32,742 nucleotides of DNA from Muribaculaceae bacterium (GCA_009775355.1 VSPN01000031.1:1-32742); one strand, 5' to 3'; shown: positions 15,660 through 25,047, counted from the stretch's first letter. The notes: generated by a model not told the origin, from the sequence alone. Numbers and translations: made by a program.

Positions 15660-18065
15660 ATGAGAAATTCAGCGATTATCATATTGATGTTGGCATTCTG
15701 CTTTCTTACGGTGAAGGCTGACAATGTGAGAATATCAGGCAAAGTCGTCGACAGCGATGACAGTCCCGTGGAATTTGCCACAGTCCGTATTGCAAATTCC
15801 GCTATCGGAACCAATACAGACCTTAAAGGCTATTATTCGCTGTCTGTCGCGCAGAAAGACACTATAGAGGTTATCTACAGTTGTATCGGATTCAAGACCG
15901 TTCAGCATAAGCTTGTCAATCCCAAAGGAGAATTGACACTTAACATCCGACTTTATCCGCTTGATGTCGATCTGCGCGAAATCGAGGTGATCGGCTACCG
16001 CCAGAATTCGAATGGAATGCAGACTCTGAATACCGAGAGCTATAAGCTGTCACCCGATGTCTCGGGTGGTAGTGTGGAGGCTCTTATAACGACTATGCCC
16101 GGTGTCAATTCCTCAAACGAGATGAGTTCGCAGTATTCTGTCCGTGGCGGATCGTTTGATGAAAACTCGGTCTATATCAACGGAATGGAATTGTATCGTC
16201 CGCAACTTGTCCGCAGCGGACAGCAGGAGGGTCTGAGTGTGATCAATCCCGACATGGTAGGTAATATCAGATTTTCGTCTGGCGGCTTTCCGGCACGTTA
16301 TGCCGACAAGATGTCGTCGGCTCTCGACATAACCTATCGTGAGCCGGAAGCGTTCGAAGGTGCCGTCTCTGCAAGTCTTATGGGAGCGTCGGCCACTGTA
16401 GGCACAAACTCCGGTAAGTTCTCGCAGCTCACGGGAATCCGCTTCAAAAAGAATAATTCCCTCCTTTCGACAATGGATACGAAAGGGGAGTATGATCCTG
16501 TTTATTTCGATTTTCAAACCAACATGAACTATAAGCCCAGTGAACGCTGGACTATAAATCTTCTCGGAAACATCTCGCTCAATCATTTCAATTTCAAGCC
16601 GCAGGATCGTGAAACGACTTTCGGCACCTCTGAAGACGCGAAGAGTTTCAGGGTTTATTTCGATGGAGAGGAGAGAGACAAGTTCGAGACATATCTCGGG
16701 TCACTGCAGGCTACTTACAGACATAACAAGGCCACAAGCTTCACTCTCGGAGTGTCAGGTTTTCTATCGAATGAACTTGTCACTTATGACATATCAGGAG
16801 AATACTGGCTCAATCAGGCCGGCACTTCGGGTGAGGACGGGATTGGCGGTGAACTCGGTGTCGGCAAATATATGGAGCATTCACGCAACCGTCTTAAGAC
16901 ATCGGTGTTTCAGGTGTCGCTTAAAGGCACGACAAAATTTCGTGCTAACAATATAAGTTATGGCGTTGGATTCCAGAGCGAGAGATTCCATGACCGCACC
17001 AAGGAATGGGAGTGGCGGGATTCCGCCGGCTACTCTCTGCCGACACTCCCTGAAGGAGTTCACCTTGTCTATAATCTGACCTCAAAGCAGAATATCAGTG
17101 TGAACCGGTTTCATGCCTATGCCGAGGATGCAGTCTATATGAGCAGTAATTTTGCCTATATGACACTTAACGCCGGACTGCGCTTTTCATATAATGGCTT
17201 CAACCGTGAGTTTCTCGTGTCGCCGCGCGTGAATTTTTCAGTAAATCCTGTTGATTACCCCAACTGGTATTACCGCATAGGCGCAGGTCTGTATTATCAG
17301 TCTCCTTTTTACAAGGAGTATCGGCAAATGACGGAAGATGATTTCGGCAATACCGTCATTGTGTTGAACCGCGACATAAAGTCTCCGCGAAGCATTCAGG
17401 TCATTGTGGGTGCTGATTATACATTCCGTGCCATGAACAGGCCATTCAAACTCACCGGAGAGGCATATTACAAGAATCTGTCGAACCTCATATCATATGA
17501 GTACGACAATCTGAAGATCAGCTATTCCGGGTACAACGACTCAAAGGGTTATACCATGGGGCTCGATTTCAAGCTTTTCGGACAGTTTGTCGAAGGCAGC
17601 GATTCCTGGGTCAGTTTCTCGCTTATGAAGACAAGTCAGGATCTCGACGGCAAAAGGGTGCCTCTCCCCAGCGACCAGAGATATTCCGTCACAGCTTATT
17701 TCACCGATTATTTCCCTAAGTTTCCTAAACTGAAATTCAGCCTGAGGGGAGTCTTCTCCGACGGACTCACCATGACCCCGCCGCATACGAGCCGCACCGT
17801 GTCATATTTCCGAGCCCCGGCCTATAAGCGTGTGGATATCGGTCTTAGCTGGCAGTTTGTCGGAGCTCCGACTGACAAAGAGCGCCCTCAGAATTTCCTC
17901 CGGCATTTTAAAAGCATTGTTCTCGGAGTAGATGTGTTCAATCTTCTCGATATCGCCAACGTCAGCAGCTATTATTGGGTGACTGATGTCAACAACATAC
18001 AGTATGCAGTGCCGAATTATCTGACGCGAAGACAGTTTAACGTCCGTCTGTCAGTAGAGTTCTGA
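15660..18065 (+). CDS. TonB-dependent outer-membrane receptor with carboxypeptidase-regulatory-like domain
   Basis: This 801-residue outer-membrane transporter is powered by TonB. The signal peptide (about 1-20, IIILMLAFCFLTVKA) is followed by a CarboxypepD_reg-like domain (about 22-105, ISGKVVDSDDSPVEFATVRI). The plug, about 130-225, shows VEALITTMPGVN, YSVRGGSFDENSVYINGMEL and FSSGGFPARYADKMSSALDI. The barrel runs to the C-terminal strand FNVRLSVEF with terminal Phe. It is shorter than SusC proteins (about 1000 residues) and has no SusD gene beside it, so uptake of a small ligand (metal chelate, cofactor or peptide) is more likely than a glycan; the ligand is unknown. I chose the ATG at 15660 over the adjacent TTG at 15657. 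A terminator follows at 18114-18144. Confidence 0.92.
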   Translation: MRNSAIIILMLAFCFLTVKADNVRISGKVVDSDDSPVEFATVRIANSAIGTNTDLKGYYSLSVAQKDTIEVIYSCIGFKTVQHKLVNPKGELTLNIRLYPLDVDLREIEVIGYRQNSNGMQTLNTESYKLSPDVSGGSVEALITTMPGVNSSNEMSSQYSVRGGSFDENSVYINGMELYRPQLVRSGQQEGLSVINPDMVGNIRFSSGGFPARYADKMSSALDITYREPEAFEGAVSASLMGASATVGTNSGKFSQLTGIRFKKNNSLLSTMDTKGEYDPVYFDFQTNMNYKPSERWTINLLGNISLNHFNFKPQDRETTFGTSEDAKSFRVYFDGEERDKFETYLGSLQATYRHNKATSFTLGVSGFLSNELVTYDISGEYWLNQAGTSGEDGIGGELGVGKYMEHSRNRLKTSVFQVSLKGTTKFRANNISYGVGFQSERFHDRTKEWEWRDSAGYSLPTLPEGVHLVYNLTSKQNISVNRFHAYAEDAVYMSSNFAYMTLNAGLRFSYNGFNREFLVSPRVNFSVNPVDYPNWYYRIGAGLYYQSPFYKEYRQMTEDDFGNTVIVLNRDIKSPRSIQVIVGADYTFRAMNRPFKLTGEAYYKNLSNLISYEYDNLKISYSGYNDSKGYTMGLDFKLFGQFVEGSDSWVSFSLMKTSQDLDGKRVPLPSDQRYSVTAYFTDYFPKFPKLKFSLRGVFSDGLTMTPPHTSRTVSYFRAPAYKRVDIGLSWQFVGAPTDKERPQNFLRHFKSIVLGVDVFNLLDIANVSSYYWVTDVNNIQYAVPNYLTRRQFNVRLSVEF

Positions 18066-18113
18066 CCTTGGCCGCTGCTGGCATATGAGTGTGTCATATT
18101 ATCCCACATTATG

Positions 18114-18144
18114 TGTCGTCATTTGCAGAAATGACGACATTTTT
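18114..18144 (+). terminator. Terminator of the TonB-dependent receptor gene
   Basis: A perfect 11-bp stem (18114-18124 with 18129-18139) has tetraloop GCAG and is followed by five T. The hisS -7 box starts 2 bp later. Confidence 0.85.
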
Positions 18145-18145
18145 G

Positions 18146-18153
18146 TAAATTCG
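18146..18153 (+). promoter_or_regulatory. Near-consensus -7 box of hisS
   Basis: TAAATTCG differs from TAnnTTTG at one base and lies 25 bp before the hisS ATG, directly after the upstream terminator. Confidence 0.4.
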
Positions 18154-18177
18154 CATAATTTTTAAAAATTGTATATA

Positions 18178-19557
18178 ATGGCTCAGAAACCCGGCATTCC
18201 TAAAGGAACACGCGACTTCTCTCCTGTGGAGATGGCTCGTAGAAACTATATCTTTGACACAATCAAAAGAAATTTCAGACTGTTCGGATATAAGCAGATC
18301 GAGACCCCGTCGATGGAGAATCTGTCGACCCTCATGGGCAAGTATGGCGAAGAGGGAGACAAACTGCTTTTCAAGATTCAGAATTCCGGCGACTTTCTTA
18401 AGTCGTGCGATGATCAGGAACTTCTGTGCAGAAATCTTTTGCGGCTTACCAACAAGATGTGCGAGAAAGGTCTTCGTTATGATCTTACTGTGCCTTTTGC
18501 ACGTTACGTTGTGCAGCACCGCAATGATCTTGTGTTGCCGTTCAAGAGATATCAGATCCAGCCGGTGTGGAGAGCGGACAGACCTCAGAAGGGTCGTTAC
18601 CGCGAGTTTTATCAGTGCGATGCTGATATAGTTGGGTCTGATTCTCTGCTAAACGAGGTTGACCTGCTTTTGCTGACCGACAAAAACTTTTCTGACCTCG
18701 GCATTAATGTATGCATACATGTCAACAACCGCAAGATTCTGACAGGCATTGCCGAAGTGATCGGTGAGGCTGACCGTCTGATCGACATTACCGTGGCTAT
18801 TGACAAGATAGACAAGATCGGACTTGACAATGTCAATGTCGAGTTGCGTGAGAAGGGTCTCGGCGAAGGCGCTGTCAATGCCTTACGTCCGATCCTCGAG
18901 CTGTCAGGCTCAAATGACGAGAAGCTTGCCGTGATGTCTGAGATCCTGAAGGATTCGGAGACAGGAATGAAAGGAATTGAAGAATTGCGTGAGGTCATAG
19001 GCGCAGTCGGACGCCTTGGAATAAAGTCGGAAATCAGACTTGACATATCTCTTGCACGAGGACTGAACTACTATACGGGAACTATAATAGAAGTCAAGGC
19101 CAGAGATGTGGCTATCGGCAGCATCAGCGGCGGGGGACGATACGACAACCTTACAGGAGTGTTCGGTATGCCTGGCCTTTCTGGTGTAGGTATCTCTTAT
19201 GGGGCCGACCGCATATATGATGTCATGCTTCAGCTTGACCTCTTTCCAGAGGATCTCGGGCAGACGGTCAAGGTCATGTTCGTGAATTTCGGCACCAGAG
19301 AGGCGGAGCAGTCAATGTTATATATCAAGGCTCTGCGTGAACATGGCGTGCCAGCCCAGCTTTATCCCGATAACGCGAAGATGAAGAAGCAGATGTCGGC
19401 GGCAGATTCAGATAATGTGCCTTATGTCGCTTTCGTCGGGGAGTCTGAACTCGGCAAGGACGCGATTGTTCTAAAGGATATGAAAAGCGGAGAGCAGACT
19501 GTTGTTTCGCTGGCAGATCTTATCGGCCGCCTTTCATGCCCGTGTGCGGCGGAATGA
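18178..19557 (+). CDS. hisS: Histidine--tRNA ligase
   Basis: It charges tRNA-His with histidine in the cytoplasm. The 459-residue class II synthetase starts MAQKPGIPKGTRDFSP. Motif 2 is in the segment around 128-148 (QPVWRADRP, then YREFYQCDAD). The histidine-specific motifs are LARGLNYYTG (292-301) and GSISGGGRYDNL (314-325). The anticodon-binding domain occupies roughly the last 95 residues (VKVMFVNFG... to the end). I chose the ATG at 18178 over the in-frame TTG at 18169. The downstream DUF3843-like gene begins 24 bp after the stop, so hisS probably heads a three-gene unit. Confidence 0.97.
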   Translation: MAQKPGIPKGTRDFSPVEMARRNYIFDTIKRNFRLFGYKQIETPSMENLSTLMGKYGEEGDKLLFKIQNSGDFLKSCDDQELLCRNLLRLTNKMCEKGLRYDLTVPFARYVVQHRNDLVLPFKRYQIQPVWRADRPQKGRYREFYQCDADIVGSDSLLNEVDLLLLTDKNFSDLGINVCIHVNNRKILTGIAEVIGEADRLIDITVAIDKIDKIGLDNVNVELREKGLGEGAVNALRPILELSGSNDEKLAVMSEILKDSETGMKGIEELREVIGAVGRLGIKSEIRLDISLARGLNYYTGTIIEVKARDVAIGSISGGGRYDNLTGVFGMPGLSGVGISYGADRIYDVMLQLDLFPEDLGQTVKVMFVNFGTREAEQSMLYIKALREHGVPAQLYPDNAKMKKQMSAADSDNVPYVAFVGESELGKDAIVLKDMKSGEQTVVSLADLIGRLSCPCAAE

Positions 19558-19581
19558 GATTGAAAGTCGTTATTTTTAGAT

Positions 19582-20796
19582 ATGGAAAAGATTGACCTGA
19601 GGGAGTTTATGGTTCGTCAGCCCTCATTTCCGGAGCAGACTGATACTGATTCGTTTTATCTCGCATTGGCCGACCGCCTGCTCAACGATACGCGTTCAGA
19701 CGGTCTGGCGGGAGAACTTTCTGACGCAGTCAGAAAGAGGGTGGCTCTGACTCTTGCTGATTACATGCAGGACATCGTTTCTGATGCAGGCCTGTGGCGT
19801 TCGTTCATCGACGCCGACAGAGAACTCTACGGTTGGTCAGTTCCGTTCCATGAGTTGCCGGATGATTATATCGACTACGAATTGAACCGTGAGGATGTCA
19901 GGTTTCTTGTGTGGTATGTCGTGGCCATGTATTGCGACGAACTTAGATTCATTTATCCTCACGACTCCAGACTCCTCGATTATGCCGACGCATGTTTCGG
20001 CATTCTTGAATCAGAATATGACGAGGCTCCCGTGCCTGAGGATTTCAATATCTCGCTTGGACTTGAATTCAACGATCCGGAGGATCACAAGGCCATATAT
20101 AGGCTCGGAACATGGCTGTTCATGCATTCATATCTTCTGACACCCGCTTTCTCAGAGAATCTGCGCGGGCTGGTGAAAGAGATCGCCGCTGAGGGAGATG
20201 ACCCGGTGGCGCGTCTCAACGAGTGCCTTGAAAAAGCGATGATGGAAGACCCTGTCGGTCCGCTTGCCTTATACATGCCGGAGTGGGTGTATCTTATGTT
20301 GGAAAGAAAACTCCCTCGGCAGAGCAATATGGAAGAGGATGACGGAAAAGAGAAACTGCATCCCTACTATAGCGCTTTCATAAGTAGCACGGCTGGTGAA
20401 GTGATGAAATTCTTTGACAGTTATGAAGCCATGAACCGCTTCTTCATCGATTCTCTCGGGTGGGAGGATGGAGAGGAGCACCTCTCACAGTTTAAAGGTG
20501 CGCATGATTACACTCTTATGGTCACTCCGCGCAAAGGCATGATGATGGCCCGCGATATAGCAAGGTGCATATGTGCAGATAGCAACCCTTTCTATGACAG
20601 GGAATATGCTTCGGCGCATGCGTTTGGACTTTTGTCTGAACGTGGCAGATGTCCGGGCGACATGCTCAGGTATATAATCGGAAACGGATGGCTGCCCGAT
20701 GCAAGGTTTCCAGGAACCGATGATACGTCTCTTGTATTGTCAAATCAGGATTTTATAGCAAGGTGCTATCTGCAGATGTATTACAGAGGTGACTGA
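19582..20796 (+). CDS. DUF3843-like protein of unknown function
   Basis: A 404-residue, acidic, soluble-looking protein with no signal peptide or membrane segment. Its opening, DLREFMVRQPSFPEQTDTDS, and the segment ALTLADYMQDIVSDAGLWRS with VRFLVWYVVAMYCDE resemble the DUF3843 family, which I know only from Bacteroidota and which has no assigned role. That match is from memory, not a search. The protein is rich in Tyr, Trp and acidic residues and appears mostly alpha-helical. It starts 24 bp after hisS and precedes the phosphatase gene by 48 bp, so it is probably co-transcribed. No catalytic motif is recognisable. Confidence 0.7.
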   Translation: MEKIDLREFMVRQPSFPEQTDTDSFYLALADRLLNDTRSDGLAGELSDAVRKRVALTLADYMQDIVSDAGLWRSFIDADRELYGWSVPFHELPDDYIDYELNREDVRFLVWYVVAMYCDELRFIYPHDSRLLDYADACFGILESEYDEAPVPEDFNISLGLEFNDPEDHKAIYRLGTWLFMHSYLLTPAFSENLRGLVKEIAAEGDDPVARLNECLEKAMMEDPVGPLALYMPEWVYLMLERKLPRQSNMEEDDGKEKLHPYYSAFISSTAGEVMKFFDSYEAMNRFFIDSLGWEDGEEHLSQFKGAHDYTLMVTPRKGMMMARDIARCICADSNPFYDREYASAHAFGLLSERGRCPGDMLRYIIGNGWLPDARFPGTDDTSLVLSNQDFIARCYLQMYYRGD

Positions 20797-20844
20797 TCAG
20801 GAAGAAGATAAATAACTGGTTAGGATTATAACTGACCAATTGAC

Positions 20845-22119
20845 ATGAAATATTTTTTTCTGCTTTTACCGGCAATGGTATTAGTCTGTGCCGGTCATGC
20901 CCAGACCACGCGCGATGAAATGGCTGCGGATCCTCACAAGACCGGAGGCGTCTATTACGCATATCCGTCTGTATCCGCTGACAATACACCGGCTCCTAAA
21001 GGATTCCGTCCTTTCCATATAAGCCACTACGGGCGTCACGGCTCTCGCTATCTTATCGCAGACAGTGATTACACACGAGTGTCTGCTCTGCTTCATATGG
21101 CCGACTCTCTCGGAGCTCTTGGCGACAGGGGTGTGGAGCTGATGGGCAGGCTCGATTCTCTTATGCTGGAGACTGCCGGAAGAGGAGGGGGCCTTTCCCC
21201 GCTCGGTCGCCGCCAGCATCATGACATAGCGGCGAGGATGTATGCCAATTACCCTGAAGTATTTAACGACCGGGCCGCCATTTCGGCGAGATCTACTCTT
21301 GTGCCACGGTGCATATTGAGCATGGCGTCATTCTGCGAGAGCCTTAAGGAACGTAATCCGCGTCTCGCCATCGAGATGGAGTCATCCAACAGATATATGC
21401 CTTATATCTGTTACAGTACTCCGGAATCAGACTTGTTCAATGCGCCCGACGGATGGTGGGAGGAAGTATACCGCAAATTTGTAAAGAGCCATACGAACCC
21501 CGATCGTCTTGTCTCTTCCGTATTCAGTGGCGCCCGCTTTGTAAAAAGATATGTGAAGCCCGAAGATTTCATGTGGGGGATATACTGGCTCGCATCTGAT
21601 GCGCAAAACACGGAATGCCGGATATCTTTTTACGATTTTTTTACATCAGACGAACTTTTCGATCTCTGGCAATGTTTCAACTCCGTCTTCTATGCTCGCC
21701 ATGCAAATTTCGGGCCTTCCGGAGGCGTGCATATGCAGAACGTAGCTCCTCTGCTCAGAAACATCATAGAAACTGCTGATGCCGCCATTGGATCGAAAGA
21801 AACTTCGGCAGCTCTGAGGTTTGGTCATGACGGCAATGTCGTTCCTCTGACATCTCTTATGCACCTGCATGGCTGTGACGCAGTCATCGATGAACCGGAA
21901 GATTTCTACAAGGGGTGGTGCGACTGGAAAGTTACACCTATGGCGGCCAATATACAGTTGATATTCTTCCGCAATCCGAAGAAACCCGAGACTATTCTGG
22001 TCAAAATCCTCCACAATGAGCGAGAGACATCGGTTCCGGTCGATACCGACATATGGCCCTATTATGACTGGAATGATCTTAAAGCGTATTTCAATAGCGT
22101 CATGAAGCAAGGTTCATGA
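20845..22119 (+). CDS. Secreted histidine acid phosphatase (MINPP/phytase-like)
   Basis: This is a periplasmic or exported histidine phosphatase of 424 residues. The signal peptide MKYFFLLLPAMVLVCAGHAQ is followed by the catalytic motif RHGSR at residues 64-68 (nucleophile H65), matching the RHGxR motif of branch-2 histidine phosphatases. The second catalytic element is HDGN at 328-331, the HD proton donor pair. Multiple inositol polyphosphate phosphatases of gut Bacteroides have this architecture, so phytate or another phosphomonoester is a plausible substrate, but specificity is not shown by the sequence. It lies 48 bp behind the DUF3843-like gene and converges with the OmpA-domain gene, with a 43-bp gap and no obvious terminator. 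Confidence 0.85.
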   Translation: MKYFFLLLPAMVLVCAGHAQTTRDEMAADPHKTGGVYYAYPSVSADNTPAPKGFRPFHISHYGRHGSRYLIADSDYTRVSALLHMADSLGALGDRGVELMGRLDSLMLETAGRGGGLSPLGRRQHHDIAARMYANYPEVFNDRAAISARSTLVPRCILSMASFCESLKERNPRLAIEMESSNRYMPYICYSTPESDLFNAPDGWWEEVYRKFVKSHTNPDRLVSSVFSGARFVKRYVKPEDFMWGIYWLASDAQNTECRISFYDFFTSDELFDLWQCFNSVFYARHANFGPSGGVHMQNVAPLLRNIIETADAAIGSKETSAALRFGHDGNVVPLTSLMHLHGCDAVIDEPEDFYKGWCDWKVTPMAANIQLIFFRNPKKPETILVKILHNERETSVPVDTDIWPYYDWNDLKAYFNSVMKQGS

Positions 22120-22162
22120 TATCTTCTTTATTTGCATATGTGCCGATCGCAGGTGGAGCGTT

Positions 22163-22999
22163 CTATCCTGCATAGTCCACCACAATGTCGGCACGGCGGT
22201 TGAGCGCGTAGTCGCCGTATCTGTCAGTCTGTCCGCCCGCACTTATCTTAATATGGTCGACCGGAACGCCACGTTCAATCAGATACTGGGCCAGATTGGA
22301 GGCTCTCTCTCTTGTCAGCTCCTTGTTGTAGGCGGGAGATCCGGTTTCGCTGGCATAGGCTGTGACTGTTATGTCTGCTCCGGTCTCGCTTGCTTTCTGG
22401 GCTATCTCGTCGAGCAATATGTTGTCTGCCACAGATGACTGGTCATTGCCGAAATAATATATGTAGTCGACCGATGCTTCAAGATTGGCAGCTTTGTCGA
22501 TCGAAGCCTCTGAAGCGAGTCTGTCGGAAGCGATATCATTCGAGAGTGTTGCATCGCTGATTTCGGCTCCTTTGGTTTTTGCGTCAGCGGTCATACTGTT
22601 TTTATTCCCGCGTACGATTACCTTTTTGAGCATCACGACTTTTTTGTTAACCGCTTTTTTGCCGGTCTGATTCATGCTGTATGAACCTGTTGTGACTGTA
22701 ATGTTGCCGGTGGCAAGCACACTCTCCGAGGGTATGGGCTGAGAATCACGTGTCGCGAAATACAGGCATAGACCTATGACTGCTACGGCAAGCAGGGCGC
22801 ACGCCCACCATCCGAACCATCCCTTTTTATGTTGGGGTTCCTGATCATGTTCACCGACAAATGCGGCATCTCGGATCAGCCCTTTGTCTTCTATGAGCTT
22901 ATGCTCTTGGTTTTCGATATACTTCTGATCTGATGTGTAATCATTGAATACGGTGCATCCTTCGCCACTCTTTGGACTGCTTTTATTTGTATTTTCCAT
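22163..22999 (-). CDS. Inner-membrane-anchored OmpA-domain protein
   Basis: A 278-residue protein with a cytoplasmic-looking N-terminus of about 60 residues, one TM helix (WWACALLAVAVIGLCLYFA, about 64-82), a Thr/Lys-rich periplasmic linker (about 85-170) and a C-terminal OmpA-like domain (about 172-278). The helix NKELTRERASNLAQYLIERG and the end YGDYALNRRADIVVDY are typical. OmpA domains grip peptidoglycan through an Asp and an Arg. Aligning to E. coli OmpA, the Arg is kept (R232) but the position of Asp271 holds Ser (S217, in TAYASETGS). Binding to diaminopimelate may therefore be weak or altered. The N-terminal topology resembles MotB-type anchors, but no motor genes are near. The start is the ATG at 22999. 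Confidence 0.8.
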   Translation of the reverse strand: MENTNKSSPKSGEGCTVFNDYTSDQKYIENQEHKLIEDKGLIRDAAFVGEHDQEPQHKKGWFGWWACALLAVAVIGLCLYFATRDSQPIPSESVLATGNITVTTGSYSMNQTGKKAVNKKVVMLKKVIVRGNKNSMTADAKTKGAEISDATLSNDIASDRLASEASIDKAANLEASVDYIYYFGNDQSSVADNILLDEIAQKASETGADITVTAYASETGSPAYNKELTRERASNLAQYLIERGVPVDHIKISAGGQTDRYGDYALNRRADIVVDYAG

Positions 23000-23104
23000 A
23001 ATTCAAGAGTTAAGAGGTTAATATTTATCGCATATTTTCCTCATTTAAACGTCTGTCGTGCCCTAATTCCTGCTAATGAATCCTAAATGAAGTTACATGG
23101 CATG

Positions 23105-23144
23105 AAAACAGAAGTCTTTCCTTCTGTACCAGAGGAAAGACTTC
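23105..23144 (-). terminator. Terminator of the GT2 gene
   Basis: A perfect 11-bp stem (GAAGTCTTTCC at 23111-23121 with GGAAAGACTTC at 23134-23144) has a 12-nt loop and, on the minus strand, a short T-rich tail (TGTTTTC). It sits 30 bp after the GT2 stop and separates that gene from the OmpA-domain gene. Confidence 0.7.
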
Positions 23145-23174
23145 CGTTATGGATTATGATTGCCCGGATCAGTC

Positions 23175-23909
23175 TCAGCAGAATGTCTTCTTTTTGAAAA
23201 TACTTTTCATTTTCAGTGTGATGACCCCGAATATTGCCTCTCCGAAAATGCTTGTGTTCATTTTCGATGTGCCAAGCTGACGGTTGACAAAGACTATCGG
23301 CACCTCGACGATTTTGAATTTTTTGAAATGAGATTTGAATTTCATCTCTATCTGGAACGCGTATCCTTTGAACTGGATCTTGTCAAGATTCAGTTCTCTG
23401 AGTACCCGCGATCTGTAGCACACAAATCCTGCGGTAGAGTCCCTGAGATCCATGCGGGTGATCATCCTGACATAAACAGATGCGAAATATGACATAAGCA
23501 CGCGCCCCATGGGCCAGTTGACCACATTGACGCCCGATATGTAGCGCGATCCTACAGCTACGTCTGCACCATTCTCCTTGCATTCGTGATAAAGGCGGGG
23601 TAGATCGGCGGGATTGTGAGAGAAGTCGGCGTCCATCTCCACCACATAGTCGTAGCTGCGGTCAAGTGCCCAGCGGAAACCATGTATATAGGCGGTGCCG
23701 AGTCCGAGTTTGCCAGTTCTTGTCTCCATATGCACTCGGTCGGGATACTGTGCTATTTTTTCTCTAACTGCTTCCTGTGTGCCGTCAGGCGATGCGTCAT
23801 CTATGACAAGAATGTCGAATCCGTCAGGCAACGACATTACTGCATCGATTATATTGCCGATGTTCTCGATTTCGTTGTATGTCGGTATGATGACGAGGAT
23901 GTCGCTCAT
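23175..23909 (-). CDS. Polyprenyl/dolichyl-phosphate mannosyltransferase-type GT2
   Basis: A 244-residue GT-A glycosyltransferase of the Dpm1 type, which moves a hexose (usually mannose from GDP-mannose) to a polyprenyl phosphate at the cytoplasmic face. The motifs are in order: IIPTYNEIENIGNII (7-21), ILVIDDASPDGT (33-44), KLGLGTAYIHGF (67-78), the metal-binding DAD in VEMDADFSHNP (D93, D95), and VGSRYISG. NSTAGF-type residues (RDSTAGFVCYRSRVL) and the C-terminal VPIVFVNRQLGTSKMN (the R-x-x-G-x-S-K motif) also fit the family. There is no C-terminal GtrA-like membrane domain, so it is the short soluble form. The donor sugar is inferred from the family. It has its own -7 box (23934-23941) and terminator. 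Confidence 0.9.
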   Translation of the reverse strand: MSDILVIIPTYNEIENIGNIIDAVMSLPDGFDILVIDDASPDGTQEAVREKIAQYPDRVHMETRTGKLGLGTAYIHGFRWALDRSYDYVVEMDADFSHNPADLPRLYHECKENGADVAVGSRYISGVNVVNWPMGRVLMSYFASVYVRMITRMDLRDSTAGFVCYRSRVLRELNLDKIQFKGYAFQIEMKFKSHFKKFKIVEVPIVFVNRQLGTSKMNTSIFGEAIFGVITLKMKSIFKKKTFC

Positions 23910-23933
23910 TTCTTGTCACAATTTGTTTGTTTA

Positions 23934-23941
23934 CAAAATTA
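23934..23941 (-). promoter_or_regulatory. -7 box of the GT2 gene
   Basis: TAATTTTG on the minus strand lies 24 bp before the ATG, predicting a leader of about 18-20 nt. Confidence 0.5.
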
Positions 23942-24081
23942 ATCAAAAATTCTTAATATCCGCAAAAATGTAGATATTTTTCATATGTAAGTGTTCTTAG
24001 CCTCATTTCCGTAACAAGTGTTGATGCAGACGGCGAAGATGGCCTGAAGCTACGAGACTATGGCAACTGCACTGTTGTCGT

Positions 24082-25047
24082 TTAAATCTTAGTTATATCA
24101 GTTTCAAGCATTCTTTTGTTGATGAATAGTGTCGGATGGTATGATTCCTTGCTTCGCCTGAGGCTCTCGTCTCCCATATCTTCCTCACGGTTGAGATATC
24201 TTACTTCAGGAAATCTTGACTTTACTTCGCAAGCGAGTCTTGATGCAAGTGCCTGATATATGCCGCGGAAGTCGATATTCCCTTTTTCGACATGCACGAA
24301 AAAAGTGTCACCTGTCTTTTCTCCGAATGTGTAGCCGGCTATCTCTCCGCCGATTCTTAAGGCAAGACCGAAGAAAGGGTAATCATCGAAACGTCTCAGA
24401 ACCTCGGTTACTGCTCCGCACTCGTAGGCTGCGAGAGGATTGTCGATATGCGAGTCACCGAACGCTATGGTAAACGCTATGAGTTCGGCTGCCGATTTTC
24501 CACTTATTATCTCTGTCTCGAACGGAGAGTAGTTGTTGATGAAAAAATTGAGATGATTGCGTTTTTTCTCCATCTTTCTTCCCGAGAATGCAGTGAATCG
24601 ATCGATGTCATAAAGATACTCTTTCCAGCAAGTGGCGCACTCATGTTCATAATCGTGCGCGGTCACGGGTGTCTCCGGTACTGATTCAAATGGCTCAAGT
24701 ATGATGCCTGTGGCCTTGATTCTACTGCAGTGTCGGCTTATCAGTTGCCTGTAGTTACGGAAATCAAGAGGTCCGCAAGGTGCATAAAATATATTCTTTC
24801 TGTCTGCAGGATCTGTACCTGCTATCAGCAGACTGCTCTCATGAATTGCAATCCTGTAATTGAAATAATCCGCCCACATAAGCACTCCGCCAACCGAGAA
24901 GTCGCAAGATCGGGAAGGATAGCGGTTGAAAAATTCTGTAAGAAGCGGAATGTCACGAAACTCGACCGGCCTGAACCTGAGTTCGCTGGCGGTGGAATCT
25001 GTGACAGACTGATTATTGTCATGTCTTAATGCGACGCTGATTGCCAT
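24082..25047 (-). CDS. DUF2156 (phosphatidylglycerol lysyltransferase-like) protein
   Basis: A GNAT-fold protein related to the C-terminal domain of MprF/LPG synthetases; Bacteroidota members are standalone and cytoplasmic, and their acceptor is unknown. The typical opening is visible: LRFRPVEFRDIPLLTEFFN, then RSCDFSVGGVLMWADYFNYR. A KKRNHLNFFINNY helix follows mid-protein, and then the GNAT-like GLALRIGGEIAGYTFGEKTG, FFVHVEKGNIDFRGIYQALA and YLNREEDMGDESLRRSKESY. The last parts match the family core. From the ATG at 25047 the protein has 321 residues; the frame is open to another ATG at 25128, which adds 27 residues unlike the family start. I prefer 25047, which also has the more A-rich leader. 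There is no membrane domain, so it is not a full MprF. Confidence 0.78.
   Translation of the reverse strand: MAISVALRHDNNQSVTDSTASELRFRPVEFRDIPLLTEFFNRYPSRSCDFSVGGVLMWADYFNYRIAIHESSLLIAGTDPADRKNIFYAPCGPLDFRNYRQLISRHCSRIKATGIILEPFESVPETPVTAHDYEHECATCWKEYLYDIDRFTAFSGRKMEKKRNHLNFFINNYSPFETEIISGKSAAELIAFTIAFGDSHIDNPLAAYECGAVTEVLRRFDDYPFFGLALRIGGEIAGYTFGEKTGDTFFVHVEKGNIDFRGIYQALASRLACEVKSRFPEVRYLNREEDMGDESLRRSKESYHPTLFINKRMLETDITKI

Noticed and set aside
24000..24081. Terminator for the DUF2156 gene
   Set aside because: Only a weak 6-bp hairpin with a G-T pair and no T run was found, so none was called.
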